Both the position numbers and the translations under genes were made by a program. From Pseudolactococcus laudensis (GTDB taxonomy: Bacteria; Bacillota; Bacilli; Lactobacillales; Streptococcaceae), in contig NZ_JACBNY010000004.1 in assembly GCF_013449735.1 (NCBI RefSeq), positions 97,317-161,316 of the forward strand: a DNA stretch of 64,000 nt. Direction: 5' to 3'. Of the stretch, positions 19,001-27,101 are shown in pieces (position 1 is the stretch's first letter; each line of letters starts with the position of its first letter). A model generated the notes under the pieces. The model saw only the letters and a program-made list of their open reading frames with translations. It was not told where the DNA came from and ran no database searches.

Positions 19001-19446
19001 GTACGGCCAAATTCAAGAGCGCCTTCCAAATCTACTGGACCTTCAGTCCCTGGAATAGAACCAACACCAGCTGCAATAGAAGCCTCTTTCGCCTTGATTT
19101 TATCTCCGAAAATATCCAGATGATGCAAAGTTGGTCCAACAAAAATCAAACCAGCTGCTTCAACCTTACGCGCAAAGTCAATGTTTTCTGACAACAAACC
19201 ATAACCTGGGTGAACAGCCTCAGCACCAGATTCAAGTGCAATACGCACGATATCATCAATATCAAGGTAAGCATCAATCGGTTTCTTTCCGGCACCCACT
19301 TGGTAAGCTTCATCGGCTTTAAAGCGGTGAACAGAATACTCATCTTCTTTTGCATAAATCGCTACGGTTGAGATACCCAACTCGTTACAAGCACGGAAGA
19401 CACGGATAGCAATTTCGCCACGGTTAGCAACTAGTAGTTTTTTCAT
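16033..19446 (-). CDS. pyc: Pyruvate carboxylase
   Basis: This biotin enzyme makes oxaloacetate from pyruvate, bicarbonate and ATP, feeding aspartate synthesis. The 1137 residues contain, in order, biotin carboxylase (about 1-450, including GGGGRGMRV near 164), carboxyltransferase (about 525-800, RDAHQSLLATR), a tetramerisation region and a C-terminal biotinyl domain with VTEAMKMETT near 1104. Length is full for the family. The gene follows ftsW, as is usual in lactococci. In L. lactis this enzyme is inhibited by c-di-AMP; whether that applies here is not visible. Confidence 0.97.
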   Translation of the reverse strand: MKKLLVANRGEIAIRVFRACNELGISTVAIYAKEDEYSVHRFKADEAYQVGAGKKPIDAYLDIDDIVRIALESGAEAVHPGYGLLSENIDFARKVEAAGLIFVGPTLHHLDIFGDKIKAKEASIAAGVGSIPGTEGPVDLEGALEFGRTFGYPVMIKAALGGGGRGMRVAHNEAEARDGYARAASEAKSAFGSDEIYVEKYITNPKHIEVQILGDSHGNVVHLYERDCSVQRRNQKVIEVAPSVGMADELRQRICDAAVKLCKHVGYVNAGTVEFLVKDNKFYFIEVNPRVQVEHTITEVVTGIDIVQAQILISEGADLHKDVKIPEQDKIPLIGSAIQCRITTEDPENNFLPDTGKIDTYRSPGGFGVRLDVGNAYSGYEVTPYFDSLLVKVITNATDFKEAVRKMDRCLREFRIRGVKTNIPFLRNVLNHPEFISGDAKTTFIDSTPKLFNLPRLRDRGNKTMKYIANITVNGFPGIDQKTKTHFDETRYPKVKKIDTLTTKGILDSQGADAVVDFVKSRKEVLLTDTTFRDAHQSLLATRVRLQDMKQVASAVDQGLPNLFSAEMWGGATFDVAYRFLNESPWYRLRELRKLMPNTMFQMLFRGSNAVGYQNYPDNVIQEFIKVAAQEGMDVFRVFDSLNWLPQMEKSIQAVRDTGKIVEATMCYTGDILDNNRQKYNIKYYKDLAKELEATGAHILAIKDMAGILKPQAAYRLISELKETVDIPLHLHTHDTSGNGIITCSAAVTAGVDIVDVATAAMSSGTSQPSMSSLYYALENGKRAPELDIDNATQINHYWEDVRKFYAPFEKGLTSPQTEVYSHEMPGGQYTNLQSQATAVGLGLRFDEVKAMYHTVNMMFGDIIKVTPSSKVVGDMALFMVQNDLTEEDIYEKGDTLSFPESVISFFAGDLGQPVGGFPEKLQKIILKDKPFITDRPGLHAAPVNFDDVVAELTEKLGYEPGQHEVLSYILYPQVFLDYQKMQNEFGSVTLLDTPTFFNGMRVGEKISVEIEKGKVLLIHLDSISEPDSEGNRTLFFNLNGQRREVIVKDTSIKSTAIAKEKAEPSNPHHIGATMPGSVVTVLVKPDEKVVKGQPLMVTEAMKMETTIEAPFDGEIKRIYVKASEAIATQDLLIEMK

Positions 19447-19491
19447 ATATAAAGCCTTTCAATTTTTTACAGAAACAAAAGTTGTCTTTAA

Positions 19492-19511
19492 AGACTGTGA
19501 GCTCACGGTCT
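19492..19511. other. 20-bp palindrome in the ftsW-pyc gap
   Basis: AGACTGTGAGCTCACGGTCT is symmetrical except for one position in each arm. It lies 45-65 nt upstream of pyc. It may be an operator or a small hairpin; there is no T-run, so it is not a terminator. Confidence 0.5.
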
Positions 19512-19564
19512 AGAAAAGTTGTCGCATTAAAGTTCAAGAATACCTGGAATGGCCACTTGCATGA

Positions 19565-20824
19565 TTAGTTATCACGCAAAGCGTTTGGCGAGATTTCAGA
19601 AAAATCGTATTTAGCAGTCATTTCCGCTAGCTCTCGCCGTTTTTCATCTGCGGAAATATTGAGCACAAAGCCTATCCCAACTGACAGGGTTAGCAGAGAA
19701 TTACCACCCTGACTCAGGAAGGGGAAGGTTACACCTGTAGAAGGAATCAAACCTGAAATCCCACCGATATTAACCAAAACCTGTGAAAAGAGAATGGTTC
19801 CCACACCGATTGATAGCATGCTATTAAACGGGTCCTTGGCACGAATACCGACCATAAAAATACGCATAATCAAGAAGAAAATGATACCTAGGATAATAAT
19901 CCCACCAATCAAGCCTAACTCCTCAATCACAATCGCAAAGATGAAGTCAGTATGCGCCTCTGGCAGATAGCCTTTCTTCTCAATTGAATTACCTAAGCCA
20001 CGACCGAACCACCCACCATTTGAAATCGCATAATAGCCATTAATGAGTTGGTGTCCTGAATCGCCCGTATCCTGAAATGGATTGGCAAAGGCGATGAACC
20101 GCTTGTTCACATAGGCAATCGAGCCAAAGAAACTTGGAATAATATTACCACCTGTGATTTTAAGCAAGGCTAAAATACCAAGTGTTAAGGAGCCGAAAAT
20201 CTTCAGAAAACCGGTCCCCCAACGATAAGAAATACCGCTAGCCATAATAACCGCAGCTGACGGAATCATAACAAGTAAGGCATTCCCCATATCTGGCATA
20301 ATGGCAACAGCACCAATCATTACCAACAACCAAAATCGCCAACCACTGAGGAAGTTAACCCAGAATTGATTTCTATCAAAAAGGGCATTGATGTCATAGG
20401 TCTGAATTTTTTCTTGTTTACTGGCAAAGGTAGCCGATAGAAACCAGACAGATACAAATTTTAAGTATTCTGCCGGCTGGATACTCCCGATACCGGGAAT
20501 AATAATCCAACCATGTGCGCCATTTACAGTTGGCACCAAAAATCTAGCAATAAATAGCAAGACAAGCATGACGGGAATTAAAACCCCAAACCAGTTGCGA
20601 CTTCTCAATTTATCAACCTTGATGCGGTAAATGACCACAATCATGATTAATGAAAAGGCAAAGAAAATGGTTTGATTTCGAAAAAGCTGATAAGGTGGTA
20701 ATCCAAGCTCTATCTGATGAGGAACGGTAGCTGAGAAAACCATGATTAGGCCTAGCACCGATAAAATTAAATAGGGAATAAGTATTGAGTAATTTAAAAA
20801 GTGTCTTTTTTTGAGTTCTTTCAT
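19565..20824 (-). CDS. ftsW: Peptidoglycan glycosyltransferase FtsW
   Basis: This SEDS-family lipid-II polymerase of the division septum has about ten membrane segments over 419 residues. SEDS landmarks include NGAHGWIIIPGIGSIQPAE near residue 100, LVMIPSAAVIMASG near 185, GLGNSIEKKGYLPEAHTDFIF near 275 and PSTGVTFPFLSQGGNS near 360. MKELKK at 20824 or the ATG two codons earlier are both possible starts. Neither has a close ribosome site: AAAGGA lies about 33 nt upstream, with a hairpin between, so an unusual leader may control translation. Confidence 0.93.
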   Translation of the reverse strand: MKELKKRHFLNYSILIPYLILSVLGLIMVFSATVPHQIELGLPPYQLFRNQTIFFAFSLIMIVVIYRIKVDKLRSRNWFGVLIPVMLVLLFIARFLVPTVNGAHGWIIIPGIGSIQPAEYLKFVSVWFLSATFASKQEKIQTYDINALFDRNQFWVNFLSGWRFWLLVMIGAVAIMPDMGNALLVMIPSAAVIMASGISYRWGTGFLKIFGSLTLGILALLKITGGNIIPSFFGSIAYVNKRFIAFANPFQDTGDSGHQLINGYYAISNGGWFGRGLGNSIEKKGYLPEAHTDFIFAIVIEELGLIGGIIILGIIFFLIMRIFMVGIRAKDPFNSMLSIGVGTILFSQVLVNIGGISGLIPSTGVTFPFLSQGGNSLLTLSVGIGFVLNISADEKRRELAEMTAKYDFSEISPNALRDN

Positions 20825-20834
20825 AGTCATATTA

Positions 20835-20941
20835 TTGAGTTATTCACTCAACTGTTATCCTTTAATGAGGCAGAGCCTGGTGATTATCTTCGATAATTAC
20901 GAGGCAGTGCTTGGTAATAGCTACTAACCAAATCATTAAAG
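20835..20941 (-). ncRNA. Structured 5' leader of ftsW, RNA class unknown
   Basis: The leader can fold around a perfect 9-bp closing stem (CTTTAATGA at 20933-20941 with TCATTAAAG at 20860-20868). Inside are a TTGGT/ACCAA hairpin, an ATTAT-CGAAG-ATAAT hairpin and two 18-nt near-identical direct repeats (20867-20884 and 20901-20918). The 3' strand of the closing stem overlaps AAAGGA, the only candidate ribosome site. Between AAAGGA and the ATG, TTGAGT-N5-ACTCAA forms a hairpin that would bring them about 10 nt apart. I do not recognise the class. Confidence 0.5.
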
Positions 20942-21061
20942 CTAATCGCCTTTGAGACGGGTTGCCTTAATCATCAGTTGACTCCTATTTTTAACGACAG
21001 GCGTTTTAAAACAGGACAGACTATTATTTATAGTGATTAAGATACATTATATCATTTTTTT

Positions 21062-21106
21062 AAATAAAAAAAAGAAAGTAGTTGAAATTTTCTAACAACT
21101 TTCTAT
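21062..21106 (-). terminator. Terminator after rpmG
   Basis: The imperfect stem GAAAGTTGTT/CAACTACTTTC, with an AT-rich loop, is followed on the minus strand by eight T. Confidence 0.75.
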
Positions 21107-21164
21107 TAATGTTCGGTTTACATCTCTTCACGAACTAATTTTTAAACTTATTTTGTCATATCGT

Positions 21165-21311
21165 TCAGGTTTCGATATGCATGATCACTTTACGATCTTT
21201 TGGGCAATATTTTAATACCTGAACTTTATCTGGATGCGTCGCTTTATTTTTGGATGAAATATAATTTTGCTGACCGCATTTAGTACATTTGAGGTTGATT
21301 TTAACTCGCAA
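21165..21311 (-). CDS. rpmG: 50S ribosomal protein L33
   Basis: This is a 48-codon gene whose product reads [20 protein letters not shown] at the N-terminus, followed by [20 protein letters not shown], an unmistakable L33. The start is TTG at 21311, with TAGGGGT ending 9 nt upstream. The ribosome site and first codons overlap the end of the MFS transporter gene by 11 nt. CxxC is present at the first metal site but the second pair is only KYCPK, so zinc binding is probably lost (a C-minus form). SecE and nusG, its usual neighbours, are absent here. Confidence 0.92.
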   Translation of the reverse strand: MRVKINLKCTKCGQQNYISSKNKATHPDKVQVLKYCPKDRKVIMHIET

Positions 21312-22509
21312 TGTCTCTTACCCCTAGTAATTTTCTAAAATTGAATAGCGACCAGATAAGGTTAAATAAAACAAAGCAACTCGTCGTCAAGAAAACAGCG
21401 CGATAACTGATATAGCCCGCAACGGCACTCCCTAAAAGTGGGCCAGCTACTTGACCAAAGTTTGTAAACATTTGGTTAAAACTAAAAATTCTTGAGATAC
21501 CTTCTGGTGGTGTAATTTTTGAAAGTAAGGAATTAACTGACGGCATCAAGGCACCTGAGCCAAATCCTAGCATGAAACGTAAAATACCAAGTTGCAATGG
21601 TGTCTTAACAAATGCCATTGGCAGATAAATCAAAAAGCTATAAATCAAGCCAATGATAATCAAGCGATGACTGCCAATTCTATCTCCAATTCTACCTAAG
21701 AATCCAGATGACATCATGGCTGATAATCCAACTGAAGACACGATAAATCCTGAAATCATCATCACGTTACCAGAGTGGCCATTGAGCTCTCGAATATAGA
21801 GTGTTAAGATTGGCGCAACGGATTGTACTGTCAATTGCAAGATAAAACTTGTAATGAATAAGCCAAGTAAAATTTGACGATTGCTCACACGCGCAAAAAC
21901 TTCTTTTGTCGGTAACAACTCATGTTTTTCAATCGGTGTAAAATCTTCTTTCACTAAAAAGATAGTCAACAAGGTGACAAGTAATAAGACAGCACCTGTA
22001 ATCAAGAAAACATTTTCCATGCCTACTGCCTGGGCTAAAAAGCCACCGATAGAAGGTCCGATTAGGACACCTGCAACCATACCTGTCGATAAAGTACCTA
22101 AGGCATAGCCACTTTTTTCTCTGGGGACTTGGCTGGCAATCAAGGCTGTTGAATTTGGGATGTAACCTGCAAATAAACCATTCAATAATCGCATGACTAA
22201 GAGCCACCAAACATTTGGTACAAAAGCCAAGGCACCCATGGTGAAGGTCATCACAACAGATGCTCGCACCATCATCACGCGTCGACCACGTTGGTCAGCT
22301 AGGCGTCCCCATATTGGGGCAACAAGTCCACTCGCCAAAGCACTTACTGCCACCGAAAGACCTGCAAATATTGCAATCTCACTGCCTCTTGCGCCCAGCT
22401 TTTCAACATATAAAGGCATAAATGGCATGACAAGTGAAATGCTCGCCGCTGTGAAAAACGTTCCTAACCATGCAATAAATAAATTGCGTTTCCAATTGAT
22501 TTTTATAAT
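21301..22509 (-). CDS. MFS multidrug-type transporter, apparent ATT start
   Basis: This is a drug:H+ antiporter-type major facilitator with about 12 membrane segments. Motif A appears as [13 protein letters not shown] near residue 69 and its second-half counterpart as [13 protein letters not shown]. The first ATG (22428) would remove most of helix 1. The reading frame stays open upstream and encodes the expected N-terminus ([20 protein letters not shown]), and AGAAGGAAGT lies just before an ATT codon at 22509 with normal spacing. No ATG, GTG or TTG fits, so ATT is the apparent start (402 residues). A lost start codon is the alternative. Confidence 0.82.
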   Translation of the reverse strand: MIKINWKRNLFIAWLGTFFTAASISLVMPFMPLYVEKLGARGSEIAIFAGLSVAVSALASGLVAPIWGRLADQRGRRVMMVRASVVMTFTMGALAFVPNVWWLLVMRLLNGLFAGYIPNSTALIASQVPREKSGYALGTLSTGMVAGVLIGPSIGGFLAQAVGMENVFLITGAVLLLVTLLTIFLVKEDFTPIEKHELLPTKEVFARVSNRQILLGLFITSFILQLTVQSVAPILTLYIRELNGHSGNVMMISGFIVSSVGLSAMMSSGFLGRIGDRIGSHRLIIIGLIYSFLIYLPMAFVKTPLQLGILRFMLGFGSGALMPSVNSLLSKITPPEGISRIFSFNQMFTNFGQVAGPLLGSAVAGYISYRAVFLTTSCFVLFNLIWSLFNFRKLLGVRDIAS

Positions 22510-22525
22510 CTTTACTTCCTTCTAA

Positions 22526-22556
22526 AGTTGATGTCAATTGAAATTGATGCATCAAC
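22526..22556 (-). other. Inverted repeats upstream of the MFS gene
   Basis: AGTTGATG and CATCAACT arms flank a 15-nt core, and the 12-bp palindrome TTGATGCATCAA overlaps one arm. The structure lies just 5' of the ribosome site, so it could be a repressor operator or a translational hairpin. Confidence 0.5.
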
Positions 22557-22649
22557 TCAAATATATTATGATACGATTACCCCAAAAGTGATAATCTTTC
22601 CAAGTCCAAAGCGCTGCAAAAAACGAACACCGTCAGTTGACAGTACCCG

Positions 22650-23228
22650 CTAGATCTCGCTTATTAAACTTGCTAATTGATTTTCCAGTACTTCTATTGT
22701 ATCACAATTTTCGATAATTCGGGTCGCTAAACTGCGTTTCTCATCAATAGGCATTTGTGCTTTGATGCGTAACAGAGCCTCTGATTCAGACAAATCATTA
22801 CGTTTCATGAGGCGTTTAAGTTGGACATCTTGGGGAGCATAGACAAGCCACGTTTCATCAAATCCTGTATATGCCCGTTCAAATAACAGTGGAATATCCA
22901 TAAAGACAAGCTCTAAGCGACTATTTGCACAACGTTTAAACAATTCTGTACGAATAATATCATCTTGTACAGCTGATAATTTGGCACGCGCTTCTGCATC
23001 GGAGAAGATCAAAGCGCCAAACTTGGCACGATCCAAATCACCATTTTCCAAAAAATAAGCCTCTCCAAACGTGTCACGAATAGCAATATATAAGGCACCG
23101 CCTACTTCTTGCAACTCTCTTACAACAACATCCGCATCAATCACCTCATAACCATGCGCCCGCAGATATGAAGTAACAACAGACTTGCCGGTAGCTATGC
23201 CACCTGTTATCCCGATTACTTTTTTCAT
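22650..23228 (-). CDS. coaE: Dephospho-CoA kinase
   Basis: CoaE phosphorylates the 3' hydroxyl of dephospho-CoA in the last step of coenzyme A synthesis. The P-loop GITGGIATGKS is at residues 5-15, DADVVVRELQ near 32 and the FMDIPLLFE block near 110; 192 residues is normal. It lacks a ribosome site. An extended -10 (TGTTATAAT) ends 6 nt before the ATG, so a leaderless transcript is predicted. The divergent neighbour excludes an upstream operon partner on this strand. Confidence 0.94.
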   Translation of the reverse strand: MKKVIGITGGIATGKSVVTSYLRAHGYEVIDADVVVRELQEVGGALYIAIRDTFGEAYFLENGDLDRAKFGALIFSDAEARAKLSAVQDDIIRTELFKRCANSRLELVFMDIPLLFERAYTGFDETWLVYAPQDVQLKRLMKRNDLSESEALLRIKAQMPIDEKRSLATRIIENCDTIEVLENQLASLISEI

Positions 23229-23234
23229 GTTACT

Positions 23235-23243
23235 ATTATAACA
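23235..23243 (-). promoter_or_regulatory. Extended -10 giving leaderless coaE
   Basis: TGTTATAAT on the minus strand; the last T is 6 nt from the A of the coaE ATG. There is no good -35, but the TGN extension is present. Confidence 0.65.
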
Positions 23244-23318
23244 TTTTCTATTCCTATATTTTTAATTTTCAAACTAAAAGTGCTATAATAGATTTAAAGA
23301 ACAATATGGAGGAAAGCT

Positions 23319-23624
23319 ATGAAAATCATCAATGTCACTAACAACTACCCTGATCTTGTCCGAGAGCAACTTAGAAACACCGATGCTTTGACGGTTGAGG
23401 TTTACTCTGCCGGCAACACGACTGTTATCTTTACGAGAGCTGCTAGTCATTATGAACTCATCGTAACGAATAAACACCGTGCGATTCGACCTGATGAGCG
23501 TGAAGATATTCAAAAGTTTTTCCTCAAAAAACGGTTGGATCAATCGATTATTGACCATGATCAGATTTCAATCATTGATGAGCCACGACTACTGGAAATT
23601 TCCTATCCGATTATCAAAAAATAA
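23319..23624 (+). CDS. DUF1827 family protein
   Basis: This 101-residue soluble protein matches the DUF1827 pattern of lactococci and streptococci (MKIINVTNNYPDLV at the start, DQISIIDEPRLLEISYP near the end). Function is unknown; no catalytic motif is visible. A TGCTATAAT promoter element lies about 30 nt upstream and ATGGAGGAAAG precedes the ATG. It is divergent from coaE and ends at a bidirectional terminator shared with gadB. Confidence 0.85.
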   Translation: MKIINVTNNYPDLVREQLRNTDALTVEVYSAGNTTVIFTRAASHYELIVTNKHRAIRPDEREDIQKFFLKKRLDQSIIDHDQISIIDEPRLLEISYPIIKK

Positions 23625-23654
23625 AAAAACTGCTGATGAGTTAGCAGTTTTTAT
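23624..23654. terminator. Bidirectional terminator, DUF1827/gadB
   Basis: The stem AAAACTGCT/AGCAGTTTTT with an 8-nt loop has A- and T-runs on both sides. It lies between the convergent DUF1827 and gadB genes. Confidence 0.82.
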
Positions 23655-23682
23655 TTGGCTCAAAATCTATTGTCTTTTTATT

Positions 23683-25086
23683 TTAGTGTGTGAACCCTTG
23701 AACGCCCTTGTCCTTATCTTTTTGTCGCAAAAATCGTGAGTTATCTAATTTAGCAATGGCCCATTTGAAATCTTCGGCAAATTCTTCTGCTACATTCATG
23801 CTTAAATCCGCACGAACAACATAGCGTTGAATCACTATATCTGATAAATGATCTGGAAGGGGATAGGCTGGGACTTGCCACCCTTTCATTTGTAGCATAT
23901 CAGCTAATTCGTATAGGGTCCATTCTTGCTCTGATTCATCTTTTAACTTGTAGCAAACAATCGGTAGTTGCTCTCCTGAATTATAAAGAGTGAATCGACC
24001 GGTAGATGCGACAGTCTTTGCTAAGAAACGGGCAACATCATGCGTACGTTGATGAATGGCTTTATATCCATTGAAACCAAAGCGCATGAAATTATAGAAT
24101 TGTCCGATGATTGGGCTGGCACTCCGAGAAAAATTAATTGCCATGGTCGGCATATCGCCACCCAAGTAGGACACACTGAAAATCAATTCCTCAGGCAAAT
24201 ATGTTTTATCGCGCCAAACTACCCAACCGATGCCTGGATAAACAAGGCCGTACTTGTGGCCAGACGTATTGATCGAAACGACATTATCAAGCTGAAAATC
24301 CCACTTGAGTTCGGGTGACATGAAAGGAGTATACATGCCACCAGATGCGGCATCAACATGAATCGGGATGCTGATTTTTGCGGTTTTATTGTAGTCGTTT
24401 AGTACGGCATCTAGGCCTGCGATGTCGTCATAACAGCCGGTATAAGTGATGCCAAGAATACCCACGACGCCAATTGTGTATTCGTCAAAGTAGCTGGTAA
24501 TGTTAGAAATGTCGAGGCTCATGTTGTCAGCTGTCATTGGCACTTCACGTAGCTCAACATCGAAATATACGGCGAACTTTTCCCAGCAGACTTGGTAGCC
24601 AGATGAAATGACTAGGTTAGGGCGTTTACCTAAGACATCAATGCCTGCTGCTTTAGCGCGTGCTCGCCAGCGTAACTTCATGGCCATACCACCCAACATG
24701 CACGCTTCCGAGCTGCCTACGGTTGAGGTACCCATGTAGGTTTCTTGCTCAGGCGCGTGCCAGAGGTCTGCAATCATATTGACACAACGGTTTTCAAGTT
24801 CTGCTGTTCGGGGGTATTCGCTTTTATCAATGGCATTTTTTTCTAAAGTCTCGCCCATGAGCTGTGTTGCCTCAGGCTCCATATAAGTTTGACAAAAAGT
24901 GGCCAAATTTTGTCGTGCTGCTCCTTCATCTAAAAGTTCATCTTTAACCAATTGATAAGCTATTCGTGGTTCAATCGGGTGTGTGCCTAATTTATACTTA
25001 GGAACATCACGATCTGATGCAGTTGATCCGAAAATCGGTTGCAAATAAGTAGATTTTTTAGATTGATCTTTTTTTCCGTATAACAT
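23683..25086 (-). CDS. gadB: Glutamate decarboxylase
   Basis: This PLP-dependent enzyme converts glutamate plus a proton into GABA and CO2, a major acid-resistance route. The 467 residues are full length. The PLP lysine is K278 in NTSGHKYGLVYPG, and the protein ends in GFTH, the C-terminal histidine region that gates pH-dependent activity in GadB enzymes. GAGGT precedes the ATG. The glutamate/GABA antiporter gadC, normally adjacent, is missing, and the upstream partner is instead an RpiB-like gene 8 nt away. Confidence 0.95.
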   Translation of the reverse strand: MLYGKKDQSKKSTYLQPIFGSTASDRDVPKYKLGTHPIEPRIAYQLVKDELLDEGAARQNLATFCQTYMEPEATQLMGETLEKNAIDKSEYPRTAELENRCVNMIADLWHAPEQETYMGTSTVGSSEACMLGGMAMKLRWRARAKAAGIDVLGKRPNLVISSGYQVCWEKFAVYFDVELREVPMTADNMSLDISNITSYFDEYTIGVVGILGITYTGCYDDIAGLDAVLNDYNKTAKISIPIHVDAASGGMYTPFMSPELKWDFQLDNVVSINTSGHKYGLVYPGIGWVVWRDKTYLPEELIFSVSYLGGDMPTMAINFSRSASPIIGQFYNFMRFGFNGYKAIHQRTHDVARFLAKTVASTGRFTLYNSGEQLPIVCYKLKDESEQEWTLYELADMLQMKGWQVPAYPLPDHLSDIVIQRYVVRADLSMNVAEEFAEDFKWAIAKLDNSRFLRQKDKDKGVQGFTH

Positions 25087-25094
25087 ATATTACC

Positions 25095-25637
25095 TCAATT
25101 TCTTATGTCTTGATAGACATTAATAAACGCTTCAAAATCAATTTGTGTTGTTTTTTTCAATTTTTTTAGTTTGTCAGTTGCTGCGATTTTTCTTTGTACT
25201 GTTTCTTTTGGCACTTTTGGATAGGGCAAATCATTCAATCCCTTAAAAAGCGCATGTAGTACAAAACGGTACTTTTCCTCGGATGCCCACCCCCAATTTA
25301 AAGAAAACGGATAGGAAAAAGCATTACCTTGATTAATACTTGCAAATAAGTTAGCCTCTATCTCACTTGTGCCATAGCCACAAATGACATTAGGGATATA
25401 GTTACAAGCAAGTTGCATCCCCAGACCAGAGCTGCAACCAGTTAAAATAAAATCAACTTCTTTTTCGTTTAAGGCATAGCCGCATCTTACAGCAACATCA
25501 ATATAATCTACTGTTTGCTCTGTCATTGTCAACGCAACAGCAGTGTGACCATGTGCAACGGCGACATCTCGAATGATATTAAATAACATTTCACGCTTGT
25601 CTGATAAATAACTCGCGACAGCAAAACCGATTTTCAT
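25095..25637 (-). CDS. RpiB/LacAB-family sugar-phosphate isomerase-like protein
   Basis: This 180-residue protein has the Rossmann-like RpiB/LacA/LacB fold: MKIGFAVASYLSDKREML at the start, VDFILTGCSSGLGMQLA near residue 65 and a C-terminal charged tail. The usual active-site CGTGIG appears as GCSSGLG, so activity or substrate may differ. The ATG at 25637 is chosen because GGAG is 6 nt upstream; a TTG four codons earlier is too close to the ribosome site. It is in an operon with gadB, an unusual partnership. Confidence 0.8.
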   Translation of the reverse strand: MKIGFAVASYLSDKREMLFNIIRDVAVAHGHTAVALTMTEQTVDYIDVAVRCGYALNEKEVDFILTGCSSGLGMQLACNYIPNVICGYGTSEIEANLFASINQGNAFSYPFSLNWGWASEEKYRFVLHALFKGLNDLPYPKVPKETVQRKIAATDKLKKLKKTTQIDFEAFINVYQDIRN

Positions 25638-25765
25638 CCCATGCTCCAATCCTCTTACTTTGTTTTAATTTAACCCTATATCGGCATTTTATAACTAACT
25701 TATCGACATCTCCGACTTTATCCCTTCTTGTTCTTATTTTAACATAAAAAACTCGTGCAGCTTGT

Positions 25766-26401
25766 TTAGAACTCGGATAATATAACAGATCCTTCATAAA
25801 TTCGCTTGGCATATTTCCGCATCAACCAGCAGATATAAGCCAGGAAAACAGCGCCCATTATGATTGGAATAAACCATATTTCTAGAAATTTAGGGTTACT
25901 AATTCCATAAAAAAGCATGACTCGTCTTAATATGAGTTGTTACAAGAGGACTGAAATAGCGTAAGTCACGGGTGCACACACTAGTAAAATAAAAAAGCGA
26001 CTCAAGAAGAATTCTTCAAAAACATATTTTTCATCTAAAACAAGTTGATAGCGTGTTTGCAAACTTTCTTTTTCAAGTCTTAGAAACTGTTTAACAGTAG
26101 TAGCTGTATGCATCAGTAGAAAGACAAATACGGATAGACTTAGGATAATAAACACCAATAACAGAAACCCATTGAAAAATCGCAACATATTAATCGACTC
26201 ACTCCCTTGCGAAAAAGGATTTTGCGCTGTTTCTGTTTCTTGAAGGCGTGTCAATTGACGAAAAATTCTTGGGAAAAGAGATGTTATCGCTACTAGAACA
26301 TTCAAAACAATCATTGCAATTAGCAGCGAAAGACTTTGCATTGAAATTTCTCTAAAGTGACGCAATGTATAACGATAAGCCGTTTTAAAAAGATAGCTCA
26401 T
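25766..26401 (-). pseudogene. ABC transporter permease with in-frame stop
   Basis: The first 153 codons encode three or four membrane helices separated by charged stretches, as in an exporter permease. They end at a TAA (25940-25942). The same frame continues beyond it with QLILRRVMLFYGISNPK, another membrane helix (IPIIMGAVFLAYICWLM) and a basic tail to a second stop at 25766. One nonsense change therefore seems to have removed about 57 residues. The gene begins ATGA, overlapping the ATPase stop, with GGGGAG 6 nt upstream. Confidence 0.72.
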
Positions 26402-27093
26402 ACAATCTCCCCCTCTCGCAGTTCTAAACACCGATGTGGGAATTTTTCTAAAATAGATGCATCGTGCGTTGCTAAAATAATGGTTACACCTTGCGCATTA
26501 AGCGACTCAAGATAGGTTAAAACTCTCGCACTCATTTTAGGGTCTAGGTTTGCAGTCGGCTCATCTAAAAGTAAAATCCGTGGTTGCGTTGTTAATGCCA
26601 TAGCTAACGCTAAACGCGATTGATCACCGCCTGAAATTTCATCTGGATAATGTTCACGAAGATGTGACAAGGAAAATATTGACAACCATTTGGCAACATT
26701 TTCAGCTACACTGTTTTGAGCCTTCCTTTTAAAATGATCGTATATAGCGAGATTTTCAACAACTGTTTTACTGCTGTCAAACATCAATTGCTGTGACACA
26801 TACTTGACCATTTTTTGAAATTGTCGACGATAGTCTGGCACTTCAAATTGAACATCATGTTCTCGAAAAATAAAGTCACCTGAAAAAGATAACTCACCAT
26901 GCAGTAGTCGTAGTAAGCTAGATTTACCAGCACCGCTTTTACCCGTCAAATAAACAAACTCACCAGACTGAATTTGAAACGATAAGTCATGTAAAATTTT
27001 ATCTTCTTGGTAGGTAACATTGTTTTTTTTGAGTTTGAATATCTTACACTTTCTATACCAATAAACTTGCACGATCCAAGCCAAAATATACAA
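26398..27093 (-). CDS. ABC transporter ATP-binding protein of a decaying operon
   Basis: This LolD/FtsE-like ATPase has Walker A GKSGAGKSS near residue 54, signature ISGGDQSRLALAMA near 157 and Walker B ILLLDEPTANLD near 177, all intact. The start is doubtful. The first in-frame codons encode a hydrophobic stretch that looks like the tail of a permease, and the natural start of the ATPase (near IFKLKKNNVTYQ) has no ATG, GTG or TTG. With a broken permease downstream and a permease remnant upstream, the transporter is probably not functional. Confidence 0.7.
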   Translation of the reverse strand: MYILAWIVQVYWYRKCKIFKLKKNNVTYQEDKILHDLSFQIQSGEFVYLTGKSGAGKSSLLRLLHGELSFSGDFIFREHDVQFEVPDYRRQFQKMVKYVSQQLMFDSSKTVVENLAIYDHFKRKAQNSVAENVAKWLSIFSLSHLREHYPDEISGGDQSRLALAMALTTQPRILLLDEPTANLDPKMSARVLTYLESLNAQGVTIILATHDASILEKFPHRCLELREGEIV

Positions 27094-27101
27094 AAAAACA
27101 A

